Source: Crocinitomicaceae bacterium (GTDB lineage Bacteria; Bacteroidota; Bacteroidia; Flavobacteriales_D; Crocinitomicaceae). Taken from it: a stretch of 64,000 bases of DNA. Below the pieces are notes generated by a model that saw only the letters and a program-made list of their open reading frames with translations, had not been told where the DNA came from and ran no database searches. Where the stretch lies: NCBI GenBank assembly GCA_016719925.1, contig JADJYC010000002.1, forward strand, positions 558,001 to 622,000, in the 5' to 3' direction. The position numbers and the translations under genes were made by a program. This document shows, piece by piece, positions 28,306-37,163 of this stretch (position 1 is its first letter; every line of letters starts with the position of its first letter).

Positions 28306-28686
28306 TTATTTTATTACAAATTTAATAGGAACAATAAAGGTGCCGTTATAGGCTTCACTTCCTGATATCAACTGGTCCACCGGCATTTTTTGAACGGTTG
28401 CAAGCGCCGTTGCGTCCAGATTAGCTGAAACACCTTGAGCTATTTCACATGATTCAAGTAATCCGTTTTCAGAAATAGTGAATGCAACATATACGGTTCC
28501 CTCTTCTTTGTTTTCAGCTGCGCTGGTCGGGTAATAAATATTTTCTGAAATCCATCCGCGCATTTTTTGCGATGCATTTTCAGGTTTGATTCCGTGATTG
28601 TTTTCCGTTGCTGATGCATTTGAACCCAATACAATTCCAAGTCCAAGTACCAGCCCCTTCAGTTTTTTAAAAATAAAATTTTTCAT
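28306..28686 (-). CDS. TonB C-terminal-domain periplasmic protein
   Basis: 126 residues with a signal peptide (ending SNASA). The rest matches the TonB C-terminal domain: MRGWISENIYYPTSAAE, EGTVYVAFTISENGLLESCEI and a final IVPIKFVIK. Full TonB proteins have a membrane anchor and a Pro-rich spacer; neither is present, so this is a small soluble variant. Such stand-alone domains are common in Bacteroidota and may bind TonB boxes or signalling partners. It lies 44 bases upstream of the ECF sigma gene in the same direction. Confidence 0.8.
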   Translation of the reverse strand: MKNFIFKKLKGLVLGLGIVLGSNASATENNHGIKPENASQKMRGWISENIYYPTSAAENKEEGTVYVAFTISENGLLESCEIAQGVSANLDATALATVQKMPVDQLISGSEAYNGTFIVPIKFVIK

Positions 28687-28815
28687 ATCAATAATTGGTT
28701 ATTTGATAGTGTGACGGACGGCAGAATTGATTTGTTACAGCAAGACAAAAAATTCCAGAATTACTTGATTCTGCCGGCAAGAAATAAAAAAACAAAAAGA
28801 AAGGTCAATGTGATA

Positions 28816-29730
28816 TCACCACTTTGTAAACGGCACAAACCGCGGCACTTTTTTCTGATATTCTTTATAATCAGAATATTTTTCAGCAGAAATTTTTTCG
28901 CTGAAATCAGAGCTGCCTTTAAATAAAAGAACCAATAAAATACTACCGGCAATGGTCCAGTTAATCCAGAAACCGGTTGCAGAAATACTAAAACAATAAA
29001 TGAGAATCCATACTAATTGCTCAGCAGCGTAATTTGGGTGACGCATATACACCCAGAGCCCGGTATGCGTAAATCCTTTTTTATAAATGCCTTCAAGCGG
29101 CAATCCGGCTTTCTTTAAACGGTATTTTTCTTTTTGATAATTCCATTGTTGCTGATCGGCAATAAATTCAAAAATCACTACTACAACTATTGCAGCGGCA
29201 AGAAAATAATCTGCCACACCAAGAGCTTTTCCGTCAACCATTTTTATCATTGGCAAAGTAATGAGCAACACCAATCCCATCTGATAAAAAGAAATAAAAA
29301 AGAGATTGAACAAAACCCATTTCCATTTTGCGCTGAATTCAGGTTTGGCTCTCAAAATAGCCCAGCGATAATCTTCTTCACCTGTCCAGAATTTCCAGGA
29401 ATATCCGCCTCTGCGCGCAAAATTAAATGTCAGTCTGATTGCCCAGAAAGTTATGAGTGAAGCAACCAGTACCAAACGTGCATCCATGCTTGCGTGATAC
29501 GCCGTCATCCAGGCATAAATTGCGGGCATTATACTCCAAAGTTTGTCAACCTGACTGTAATTGTCTGAAAGCGTACTTACAATAAAACACAAGGCAGCAA
29601 AAAGCAAATACACCCAAATTACCGGCATCATTATTTCAATCTGCCGGTCACTCATTGGCACATCATAAATATATGCGCAAACCGGAACAACAATTAAAGT
29701 AAAAACAAGAAATAAAACGGTTTTCCACAT
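28816..29730 (-). CDS. DUF1295 (steroid 5-alpha reductase-like) membrane protein
   Basis: 304 residues and about seven membrane segments. The conserved YMRHPNYAAEQLVW and the preceding KKGFTHTGLWVYM mark the DUF1295/steroid 5-alpha reductase superfamily, whose members bind NADPH and reduce or methylate lipids in the membrane. Also visible is SQVDKLWSIMPAIYAW, typical of DUF1295. The substrate is unknown. It stands alone, downstream of a 312-base divergent intergenic region. Confidence 0.85.
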   Translation of the reverse strand: MWKTVLFLVFTLIVVPVCAYIYDVPMSDRQIEIMMPVIWVYLLFAALCFIVSTLSDNYSQVDKLWSIMPAIYAWMTAYHASMDARLVLVASLITFWAIRLTFNFARRGGYSWKFWTGEEDYRWAILRAKPEFSAKWKWVLFNLFFISFYQMGLVLLITLPMIKMVDGKALGVADYFLAAAIVVVVIFEFIADQQQWNYQKEKYRLKKAGLPLEGIYKKGFTHTGLWVYMRHPNYAAEQLVWILIYCFSISATGFWINWTIAGSILLVLLFKGSSDFSEKISAEKYSDYKEYQKKVPRFVPFTKW

Positions 29731-30042
29731 ACACCAGGTGTTTTTTCAATAACAAGGCAGCAAAGATAAAGTTTATAAAAAGTAATTTGAAAATCACATT
29801 TCAGCATTTCATCTGGATTTTTCAGGTGCTGTTGGTCCTTGCAAAATGGCGGAAAGTAACAAAGCAATTATTCTTTCCGGCCTATTTAATTTTCTGTTGT
29901 CATTAACATCACGAAAATTAGTTTTTTTATTTCTCAAAGAATCCGTTTCAAAAAATCAGGATACAAAAAACAGAATATTAACACCAACTATTTACTACTT
30001 TTCACGTCTTAACTTTAACCTACCCCCTAAAACTCATTTTTT
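29731..30042. promoter_or_regulatory. Divergent intergenic region with one candidate -7 element
   Basis: 312 bases without a convincing gene between two divergent genes. On the minus strand TATCTTTG (29761-29768) fits the TAnnTTTG consensus and lies 31 bases before the DUF1295 start, without a clear -33 TTG. For the cupredoxin gene I see only a weaker TACTTTTC at about 29995-30002. Nothing else stands out. Confidence 0.4.
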
Positions 30043-30636
30043 ATGAAAAAACTTTTACTTGTTTGTTTATCATTCACATCAGTTGCGCTATTTGCACAAA
30101 CAACGCATTTCATTACTGCTTCAGGCATGTCATTTACACCAAACACCTTAACAATTGAAGCAGGTGATTCTGTTGTTTTTACTAATACCAGCGGCACTCA
30201 CAATGTAAACGGTACACAAACAACATTTCCTTCAAACCCGGTTTCTTTCGGAAATTCTATTGGTACCGGATGGACGTATGGATTTAAATTTACCGTGGCA
30301 GGTGACTACTCGTATAAATGCGATGTTCACGCAACTATGACCGGCACAATTGCTGTTGTTAATTCAAGCGGAACAGAAGAAAATAATGCTGTCACTTTTT
30401 CTGTTTACCCAAACCCGGCTACAGATTTTCTTCATGTTATTTTGAATAACGTTCACCCGAACAATCAAATTAGCGTTGTTTTATTTGACATGTCCGGTAA
30501 GGAAGTTCTTCGCTCCGCCGATTTACAAGATCAGCACATTCAGTTGTCTCTGGAAAATCTGAATAGCGGCATTTATTTTTGTTCTGTTTTCTCAAACGGA
30601 GAAAATGTGTCAACTGAAAAAATAGCTGTAAAATAG
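30043..30636 (+). CDS. Secreted cupredoxin (plastocyanin-like) with T9SS type A domain
   Basis: 197 residues. Signal peptide about 1-18 (ending ALFAQ). A cupredoxin fold spans about 20-105: FTPNTLTIEAGDSVVFTN, then the first copper His in SGTHNVNG and the Cys-His-Met ligands in YKCDVHATMTG, which together form a type 1 blue copper site. After a short linker, a T9SS type A sorting domain (VYPNPATDFLHV to the end) targets it to the cell surface or outside. The protein should carry electrons or bind copper there; the partner is unknown. It is monocistronic. Confidence 0.9.
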   Translation: MKKLLLVCLSFTSVALFAQTTHFITASGMSFTPNTLTIEAGDSVVFTNTSGTHNVNGTQTTFPSNPVSFGNSIGTGWTYGFKFTVAGDYSYKCDVHATMTGTIAVVNSSGTEENNAVTFSVYPNPATDFLHVILNNVHPNNQISVVLFDMSGKEVLRSADLQDQHIQLSLENLNSGIYFCSVFSNGENVSTEKIAVK

Positions 30637-30739
30637 TTCTCCCTGATTTAATTCATCAGAATAGAAACCGTGCCATTTTTGTTTATTCATTTGGTGGGCT
30701 GAAGTGATAAAAAAAACAGGATGGAAACTGTTTTGATAT

Positions 30740-30747
30740 TACCTTTG
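30740..30747 (+). promoter_or_regulatory. Candidate -7 element TACCTTTG
   Basis: TACCTTTG fits TAnnTTTG and ends four bases before the ATG at 30752. No -33 TTG at proper spacing is seen. If used, the flavin-reductase mRNA would have almost no 5' leader. Confidence 0.4.
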
Positions 30748-30751
30748 TATC

Positions 30752-31645
30752 ATGTTGTCAATCGATCCAAAATCAATTCCGGTTCCTCAGTTTCATGCCT
30801 ATTTACTTGGGGCAATTGGACCAAGACCTATTGCGTTTGCAAGTACTGTAGATGAAAACGGAAATCCGAATCTGGCGCCTTTCAGTTTTTTTAATGTGTT
30901 CAGTGCAAATCCTCCGGTGTTGATTTTTTCTCCCGCCAGAGCGGGACGTACCAACACAACCAAAGACACATATAACAATGTGAAGAAAGTTCCGGAAGTG
31001 GTTATCAATGTGGTGAATTATGAAATTGTTCATCAGATGTCACTGGCAAGTTCACCTTATCCTGCCGGTACAGATGAGTTTATTAAAGCGGGTTTTACAA
31101 AAATTGCATCTGAAACCATCAAACCATTCAGAGTAGCTGAATCACCGGTACAGTTTGAATGCAAAGTAAATCAAGTCATAGAGCTGGGAACAGAAGGAGG
31201 CGCCGGGAACCTCATCATCTGTGAAGTTACACGTTTACACATCCATGAAAATGTGCTCGACGAACAAGGCAAAATTGACCAGCACAAAATAGATCTTGTT
31301 TCACGCATGGGTGGAAACTGGTATTGCCGGGCAGATAAAAATTCCATGTTTGAAATTGAAAAACCGATTACTACCTGCGGAATTGGATGGGATGAGCTTC
31401 CGGCGGATATTCTGAATTCAAAAATTCTGACAAAAAATAACCTTGGACAATTGGCCGGAATTGAAAAGTTACCAACAGAAACGGACGTTAACGAATATAA
31501 ATTGATGGAATTAAGTGAAATTTTCGTTTCTTTGGAGAACAACCAGAGTGAGTTGGAAATTCAATTACACAAACGTGCAAAAGAATTGCTGAAAGTAAAT
31601 AAGCTGACAGAGGCATGGTTGACACTGCTGGCTTTTAACAATTAA
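30752..31645 (+). CDS. Flavin reductase-like FMN-binding protein
   Basis: 297 residues. The first ~200 form a flavin reductase-like FMN-binding split barrel: GPRPIAFASTVDENGNPNLA, PFSFFNVFSANPPVLIFSP and NVVNYEIVHQMSLASSPYP. The remaining ~90 residues are a helical extension seen in the longer Bacteroidota members. It probably reduces FMN with NAD(P)H or acts on a bound substrate; the physiological reaction is unknown. The DUF3127 gene follows by 19 bases, probably in the same transcript. Confidence 0.88.
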   Translation: MLSIDPKSIPVPQFHAYLLGAIGPRPIAFASTVDENGNPNLAPFSFFNVFSANPPVLIFSPARAGRTNTTKDTYNNVKKVPEVVINVVNYEIVHQMSLASSPYPAGTDEFIKAGFTKIASETIKPFRVAESPVQFECKVNQVIELGTEGGAGNLIICEVTRLHIHENVLDEQGKIDQHKIDLVSRMGGNWYCRADKNSMFEIEKPITTCGIGWDELPADILNSKILTKNNLGQLAGIEKLPTETDVNEYKLMELSEIFVSLENNQSELEIQLHKRAKELLKVNKLTEAWLTLLAFNN

Positions 31646-31664
31646 TATTTTAAACAAACCAAAT

Positions 31665-32024
31665 ATGTACACTTTAAAAGGAGAATTGAAAGTAATCAGC
31701 CCGGTTCAGCAGGTGTCTGATTCATTTAAAAAGAGAGAATTTGTGGTGGTGGATGCCTCCGGACAATATGCTCAGACAATCCAGCTTCAGGCCGTTCAGG
31801 ACCGTGTTGAACTGCTTGATAAATTCAAAGTTGGTGATCAGGTTGAAGTAACTTTCTTTTTAAGAGGAAGAGAATGGACAAACCCGAAAGATGGTCAGGT
31901 GCGTTATTTCAACTCATTAGATGCATGGAAAGTTGAACCACTTGGAAACAGTTCTGAAAATGTAAAGACAGTAAATAACGCTGAGACATTTGTTGCTGAA
32001 GGAGATGATGATCTTCCTTTTTAA
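31665..32024 (+). CDS. DUF3127 OB-fold protein with SSB-like acidic tail
   Basis: 119 residues. The main part is DUF3127, a small OB-fold-like domain of Bacteroidota (KGELKVISPVQQVSDSFKKR, VGDQVEVTFFLRGREW). The last residues, EGDDDLPF, closely resemble the C-terminal tip of single-stranded DNA-binding protein (DDDIPF), which recruits RecO, RecQ, Exo I, PriA and others. This suggests a link to DNA metabolism. It lies 19 bases after the flavin reductase gene and ahead of a UUCG-loop terminator. Confidence 0.82.
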   Translation: MYTLKGELKVISPVQQVSDSFKKREFVVVDASGQYAQTIQLQAVQDRVELLDKFKVGDQVEVTFFLRGREWTNPKDGQVRYFNSLDAWKVEPLGNSSENVKTVNNAETFVAEGDDDLPF

Positions 32025-32042
32025 GCAGCTATAGAAATTTAT

Positions 32043-32074
32043 GAAAAGACTGTTCTTCGGAGCAGTCTTTTTTG
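32043..32074 (+). terminator. Rho-independent terminator with UUCG tetraloop
   Basis: The stem AAGACTGTTC/GAGCAGTCTT closes a TTCG loop and is followed by six T's. It lies 19 bases after the DUF3127 stop. The convergent kinase gene ends at 32076, so the hairpin may serve both strands. Confidence 0.88.
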
Positions 32075-32075
32075 T

Positions 32076-32846
32076 TTACATAAACTTCAGCTGGTAATGA
32101 ACACCGTTTGATGATTTTACGTCAATTTTAGCATCAAGCTGATCACTCAGCATAACAATAAGCTGAGTACCGAGTTGTTTTGATTTTTTAAACTGAAATT
32201 CTTCCGGAAAACCAATTCCGTTATCGCTTACCTGAATTATATACCAGCCGTCTTCCTGCACCCTTGCATCAATTCTTATTACACCGCCATTTTCATCAAA
32301 CGCGTGCAGCAATGAATTACTGATCATTTCATTCAGCATCAGCCCAAGCGGAATCATGGCATCAATTTCAAAAAATATTTCTTCATCAATATTCAGTTCC
32401 AGTTTTATTTTTTCAGAGGAAGTAGAATGCGTCATAAAAAGTCCGGACGCAAGAAAATCAACATACGTTTTGAAATTGGTGAACACAAAATTATCTGTAT
32501 TATACAGCATTTCGTGCACCAGTGCCATGGCCGCAATGCGAGACTGACTGGCTTTTACAAGTTTGATAAATTGTTCGTTTTCCTCCTGCTCAGCCTGCAA
32601 TTTCAGCAGGCTGATAATGATCTGCATATTATTTTTTAAGCGGTGATGTAACTCCTTAATCAGTGTTTCTTTTTCTTTTAACGAGAAAACATTTTCACGC
32701 AATTCTTCTCCCAGCATATTTACACCGGTTGCAATAGCTTCAATGGAATCATTCTTATCCGTCATTGGAATGCGTGAATTAAAATCAAGTCTTGCCAAAG
32801 ACATGAGTGTATTCAGAATTGATTCTATGCGCTTATCCTCGCTCAT
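32076..32846 (-). CDS. HisKA_2 sensor histidine kinase, soluble
   Basis: 256 residues and no membrane segment. The N-terminal ~65 residues are helical. Then comes a HisKA_2 box with KELHHRLKNNMQIIISLLKLQ (phosphoacceptor His) and an HATPase_c domain with LGLMLNEMISNSLLHAF (N box), VSDNGIGFPEEF (G1) and a C-terminal VHYQLKF. HWE/HisKA_2 kinases often signal to small regulators. It lies 9 bases after a STAS-like gene on the same strand, so the pair is probably one functional unit. The kinase at 1061-2507 belongs to the same family. Confidence 0.88.
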   Translation of the reverse strand: MSEDKRIESILNTLMSLARLDFNSRIPMTDKNDSIEAIATGVNMLGEELRENVFSLKEKETLIKELHHRLKNNMQIIISLLKLQAEQEENEQFIKLVKASQSRIAAMALVHEMLYNTDNFVFTNFKTYVDFLASGLFMTHSTSSEKIKLELNIDEEIFFEIDAMIPLGLMLNEMISNSLLHAFDENGGVIRIDARVQEDGWYIIQVSDNGIGFPEEFQFKKSKQLGTQLIVMLSDQLDAKIDVKSSNGVHYQLKFM

Positions 32847-32855
32847 TAAATTCGT

Positions 32856-33245
32856 TCATGATTTGTTTGCACCATAACTTTGCCTTTTCCTGATCTGAAA
32901 AAGTTTAACCGGCACTCTCGGCTTATTCAGTTGTATAAAAAAATTGCCAATGAAAGAACTCACCGGTGAACCAATAATAAATGCAAATCCAATAACTCTT
33001 GATTCCCGGCCGCGCATCGAAAAAAATTCACGCGCCTCCCGGGAAATCGATTTTATTTTTCTTGCGTCAACAATCAGAGTGAATTTTTCAGGACCAACTA
33101 ACTGATTGATAATTTTTGAATTTTCCTGAGCATCTGACAAAACTATTTCAGCATCCTGCTTTACAACTGTACGCGCAATTCCATCTTCGCCCATCCAGGT
33201 ATTATAGCATTTTGTTTCAAAATAAAAATTTGGAGTTGGCTGCAT
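32856..33245 (-). CDS. STAS-like (SpoIIAA-like, DUF7793 type) protein
   Basis: 129 residues with alternating strands and helices as in STAS domains: GIARTVVKQDAEIVLSDAQE, FTLIVDARKIKSISREAREFF, then SFIGNFFIQLNKPRVPVKLF. The second half matches the protein at 16482-16838. STAS proteins such as SpoIIAA act as phosphorylation-controlled binding partners. The HisKA_2 kinase follows by 9 bases, so this protein may be its partner, though I cannot name a phosphoacceptor residue with certainty. Confidence 0.75.
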   Translation of the reverse strand: MQPTPNFYFETKCYNTWMGEDGIARTVVKQDAEIVLSDAQENSKIINQLVGPEKFTLIVDARKIKSISREAREFFSMRGRESRVIGFAFIIGSPVSSFIGNFFIQLNKPRVPVKLFQIRKRQSYGANKS

Positions 33246-33251
33246 AACATA

Positions 33252-34096
33252 TCAGCGATAAGTAAATTCCCTCACCACTTTAACCACTGCGCCATTACTA
33301 GGCACCTCATATCTTACAACCCAGTTTCCCCTTTCGTCATATTCGTATGTATAGGTCGTGCTGTTTTTATTAGAGCCATATGTTCTGTTTATTTTTAATA
33401 CGCCACCATTGGAATTATAGGTATAACTCGACGTCATTTTCAATTTATTCGCTTCATCATACTCCTTCTTGGTTATAAGCTGATTATTCAAATTATACGA
33501 ATAGGCTGTTTTAGAACTTAAAACTCCGTCCGCTGTCTGTAAGGTTTCTGAAGTCATGTTTCCCAGCGTGTCATATGTAAAGAGTGTTGTCCAGATATGC
33601 TCTCCGGACGAATTTATATCGTGCCTTTCAGTAATCAAACTATCTTCATTCCAAAGTATTTCTTTGTACCCGTCAATTTCTTGTCCTCATACTTTTTGAT
33701 AGTTATACTGTTTTCATTTTCATCATAAACAAAGTTTTCCCATGCATTGGCTACAGTTGCCTTATTCGGAAACTCAGAATACTTTTTCGGTCTTCCTTCC
33801 AGATCATATTCAACTGTTGATTTTCTTATGCTTACAGGTTCCAGAGTATAAAAACGTTCTCTCTTCACAAGCCTTGCAGAATCATCAAATGTAAAATAGT
33901 TGTATTCGTGTGAACGGTAATTCAGTTCATTCAGGGATGTCCCCTGAATTGCAACAGCATTATACTCTGTTTGTTTATAACCGCTGACATCCGGTGTAAT
34001 TTTCGAATCAACCTGGTAATTCAAAAACAAGTCGATCCTCTGACTTAATAAAAGCGTTGGCAGAAAAATAAGCGTCAATGAAATTGTTTTGGACAT
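33252..34096 (-). CDS. Secreted YD-repeat-like protein (frameshifted)
   Basis: About 282 residues when joined. A signal peptide (MSKTISLTLIFLPTLLLSQ) precedes repeats of the type FxYDxxxRLxxRERxxx and YTYEYDERGNWVVRYE, which recall the YD repeats of Rhs/Tox shells and short Bacteroidota relatives. The frame breaks at 33649-33650; one more A in the coding strand restores KKYFGNEDSLITERHDINSS. It is too short to form an Rhs cocoon and has no toxin domain. It sits just upstream of the STAS-kinase pair (6 bases). Function unknown. Confidence 0.68.
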
Positions 34097-34176
34097 ACAA
34101 TTATTTTTTGTGAAAATATAAAATTCCGGCACATCTTTTAAATAAACTTCACTTCAGACTATTCCACGAATTCTTC

Positions 34177-34184
34177 TATATTTG
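34177..34184 (+). promoter_or_regulatory. Candidate -7 element TATATTTG
   Basis: TATATTTG fits the TAnnTTTG consensus and lies 44 bases before the ATG of the Cache-SpoIIE gene. A TTG at the -33 position is not clear. Confidence 0.4.
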
Positions 34185-34228
34185 CTTAACGATCATTAAT
34201 TTGCACTCCTGCAATTGCCCCTGCCAAA

Positions 34229-36543
34229 ATGAAAATCAATGCAAAACTTACCATCGCGTTTTTTCTGATAGCATTTTCATCTATCACCATTATTGGTTTT
34301 TTGTCTTATTTCAAAGGGAAAAAATCTCTTGAAGAAGAATCCTTTAACCGTCTCACCGCAGTGCGTGAAATGAAATCAACGCAAATTGAAGATTACTTTT
34401 CACAAATAGCGAATCAGATTGTTACTTTTCTGAAGATCACACCATCATTGAAGCCATGAAAAGTTTCAAAACCGGATTCGATACGCTGGTGAGTGAAATG
34501 AATTATGATGAAAGCCAGATTCAAAGTATGGATTTCAGACTGACTAAATATTATGAGTCAGAGTTTATTCCAAGGCTGAAAAGAAATCTGGATTCAGATC
34601 CGGAATCGTCAAAATATATTCCGCAAAACCTGAATGAAAAAATATTGCAGGATTTATACATCGCATCCAATGAAAATGAAGTAGGTAACAAACATTACCT
34701 GCACCACGCCAACGACAGCAGTACTTACACTCAGGCACATAAAATCTATCACCCGCTTATCAGAAGTTATCTTGAAAAATTTGAATACTACGATATTTTT
34801 CTGGTAGATGATGAAACAGGACATATTGTTTATTCTGTTTTTAAAGAAGTGGATTTTGGAACTTCATTAATTGACGGTCCATATGCCAACACCAATTTAG
34901 CTGCAGCCTTCAAACTTTCAAGAGAAGCAGACAACAAAGATTTTGTCAAGCTGGTGGATTTTAAATCATATCATCCTTCTTATAATGCTCCGGCAGCATT
35001 TATTTCATCACCGATTTTTGATGATAATGGTGAAAAACTTGGGGTTTTAATTTTCCAGATGCCAATAAACCGCATCAACGAAATAATGACAAACCGGCAT
35101 GAATGGGCAAATGTTGGGCTGGGTGAAAGCGGTGAAACATATATTGTGGCGGCAGATTTTACACTGAGAAATCAGTCTCGTTTTTTTATTGAAGACAAGG
35201 AGAATTATTTCAAGATGATTGAAGAAATTGGCACACCGGAATCTACCATCACTAAAATAAAAAACTTTGAAAGCACCATTGGATTGCAGGAAGTAAAGAC
35301 GGAAGGAACAATTGCCGCATTGGAAGGCAAAACAGACGCTCGAATTTTTAATGACTATCGCGGAGTACCGGTTTTGTCTTCTTATAAACCCTTGCAGATT
35401 CAGGATATGCACTGGGTAATCATGAGTGAAATTGATCGTGATGAGGCCTTTGAACATGTTTATGATCTTCGTAAAAACATGATAATCGTTTTTGTTGGTT
35501 TATTCATCACAATAGTTTTTGCATCAATAATTATTTCCAAAAAAATTACAAAACCAATCAAACAACTTACTTCAAAAGCACAAGAACTTGCAGGTGGTAA
35601 TCTGGATGTACACATTGATATTTATGGTAAAGATGAAATAGGAAGTCTTTCACAAAGCTTCAGTGACATGCAGCACTCCATTAAAAAAATGGTGGATGAA
35701 CTGAATGACATCAATCACAATCTGGAACAAAAAGTAGCGGATCGCACTCAGGAAATTCAGCATCAGAAAGAAATGGTGGAAGAAAAAAACAGAGAGATTG
35801 TTGATTCGATTAATTATGCACTCCGCCTTCAATCTGCCATCATTCCTCCTGAATCCAAAATTCGCGAAAAATTCGACGACAGTTTTGTTCTATTCAAACC
35901 AAAGGACATTGTCAGTGGAGATTTTTACTGGATGGATTCCAAAGGCGGCAATGTCATTCTTGCTGTCGCAGACTGCACGGGACACGGTGTTCCAGGAGCA
36001 ATGGTAAGTGTTGTAGGTGCTAATAGTTTGAACAGGTGTGTCAAGGAATTTGGTCTGAGAAAACCTTCATCCATTTTAGATAAGCTGAGAGAATTGATTA
36101 TCGAAACTTTTGAAATGGCCAACCACGAAGTAAAAGACGGAATGGACATTTCACTCATTTCTATTGATCGCGAAAAAGGAAAAGTACAATGGGCAGGCGC
36201 TCATAATCCCTTATGGATTCTGAAACAGAACAGCAATGAAATTATAGAGGTGAAAGCCGACAAACAGCCGATTGGAAAATTTGAGTTTGCTAAACCATTC
36301 AACAATCACGAAATTGATATTGAACCGGGAGACTGCCTGTATATGTTCAGTGATGGTTTTGCTGATCAGTTTGGTGGTGACAAAGGGAAAAAATTAAAAG
36401 CATCCACCATGCGCGAAATTTTTATTTCTTGCCGCAACCTTCCGATGCAGGAACAAAAAATAAAAATTATCGATGCATTCGAAGCATGGAAAAATATGCT
36501 GGAGCAGGTGGATGATGTTTGTGTGATGGGAGTCCGACTGTAA
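34229..36543 (+). CDS. Cache-HAMP-SpoIIE (PP2C) sensor phosphatase (frameshifted)
   Basis: About 770 residues when joined. Order: membrane segment (about 7-28), a large periplasmic dCache-like sensor domain (with YYDIFLVDDETGHIVYSVFKE and GESGETYIVAADF), second membrane segment, HAMP linker (ITKPIKQLTSKAQELAGGNL), coiled coil (NLEQKVADRTQEI), then a SpoIIE/PP2C phosphatase domain with SGDFYWMD, VADCTGHGVPGAMVS and FSDGFADQFGG carrying the metal-binding Asp residues. The frame breaks at the T-run 34426-34429; one more T restores VTFSEDHTIIEAMKSF. It should dephosphorylate a cytoplasmic Ser/Thr-phosphoprotein, perhaps a STAS-like protein, in response to an external ligand. Its last ~10 codons are the first copy of the downstream tandem repeat. 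Confidence 0.88.
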
Positions 36544-37033
36544 GGAGGGCGAACCAGAACACATCAACATCATCCATCCCGACCGAAATGAAATGAAGCG
36601 TCGGGATCCGTTATAACAAAAGTAAAGTTTATGTTTGTGTGATGGGAGTCCGACTGTAAGGAGGGCGAACCAGAACACATCAACATCATCCATCCCGACC
36701 GAAATGAAATGAAGCGTCGGGATCCGTTATAACAAAAGTAAAGTTTATGTTTGTGTGATGGGAGTCCGACTGTAAGGAGGGCGAACCAGAACACATCAAC
36801 ATCATCCATCCCGACCGAAATGAAATGAAGCGTCGGGATCCGTTATAACAAAAGTAAAGTTTATGTTTGTGTGATGGGAGTCCGACTGTAAGGAGGGCGA
36901 ACCAGAACACATCAACATCATCCATCCCGACCGAAATGAAATGAAGCGCCGGGATCCGCTATAACAAAAAAAGTTTGTGTTTGTGTGATGGGAGTCCGAC
37001 TGTAAGTAGGACGAACCAGAACACATCAACATC
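36515..37033 (+). repeat. 116-bp tandem array that copies the 3' end of the SpoIIE gene
   Basis: Units start at 36515, 36631, 36747, 36863 and 36977 (periods 116, 116, 116, 114); the fifth is partial and ends at 37033. Each unit begins with the sequence for the last nine residues and stop of the phosphatase (VCVMGVRL, then stop), continues with GAACCAGAACACATCAACATC, and carries an 8-bp stem ATCCCGAC/GTCGGGAT around a 16-base loop (first copy 36576-36607). Units 1-3 are nearly identical from the stop codon on; units 4 and 5 carry several changes, so older copies are distal. The array fills most of the 620-base gap before the next gene. Confidence 0.95.
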
Positions 37034-37163
37034 CTTTGATTTTCAAACAGTTTTTTCAAAAAAAAGCTCCCCATTCAAATTCATTCATTCTATTTCTTGC
37101 ATTTCCTTTAAAATTGTGAAGAATAATTCCCTATATTTACCTCTGTCTCTTCTTTCAGACAAT

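Noticed and set aside
29846..30046. A 66-residue plus-strand frame before the cupredoxin gene
   Set aside because: No signal, no family and no spacing to a ribosome site. It overlaps the start of the cupredoxin gene, and its composition fits non-coding AT-rich DNA.
33252..34096. Rhs/polymorphic toxin gene
   Set aside because: The YD-like repeats are few, the protein is under 300 residues after frame repair, and there is no toxin tip or immunity gene.
36515..37033. CRISPR array
   Set aside because: The units follow each other with no variable spacers, the period is 116 bases, and no cas genes are present.
36394..37074. Several overlapping minus-strand frames with a repeated protein (MDDVDVFWFALLTV...)
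   Set aside because: They arise from the 116-bp tandem array read on the wrong strand. The same peptide recurs because the DNA repeats, and there is no ribosome site or family match.
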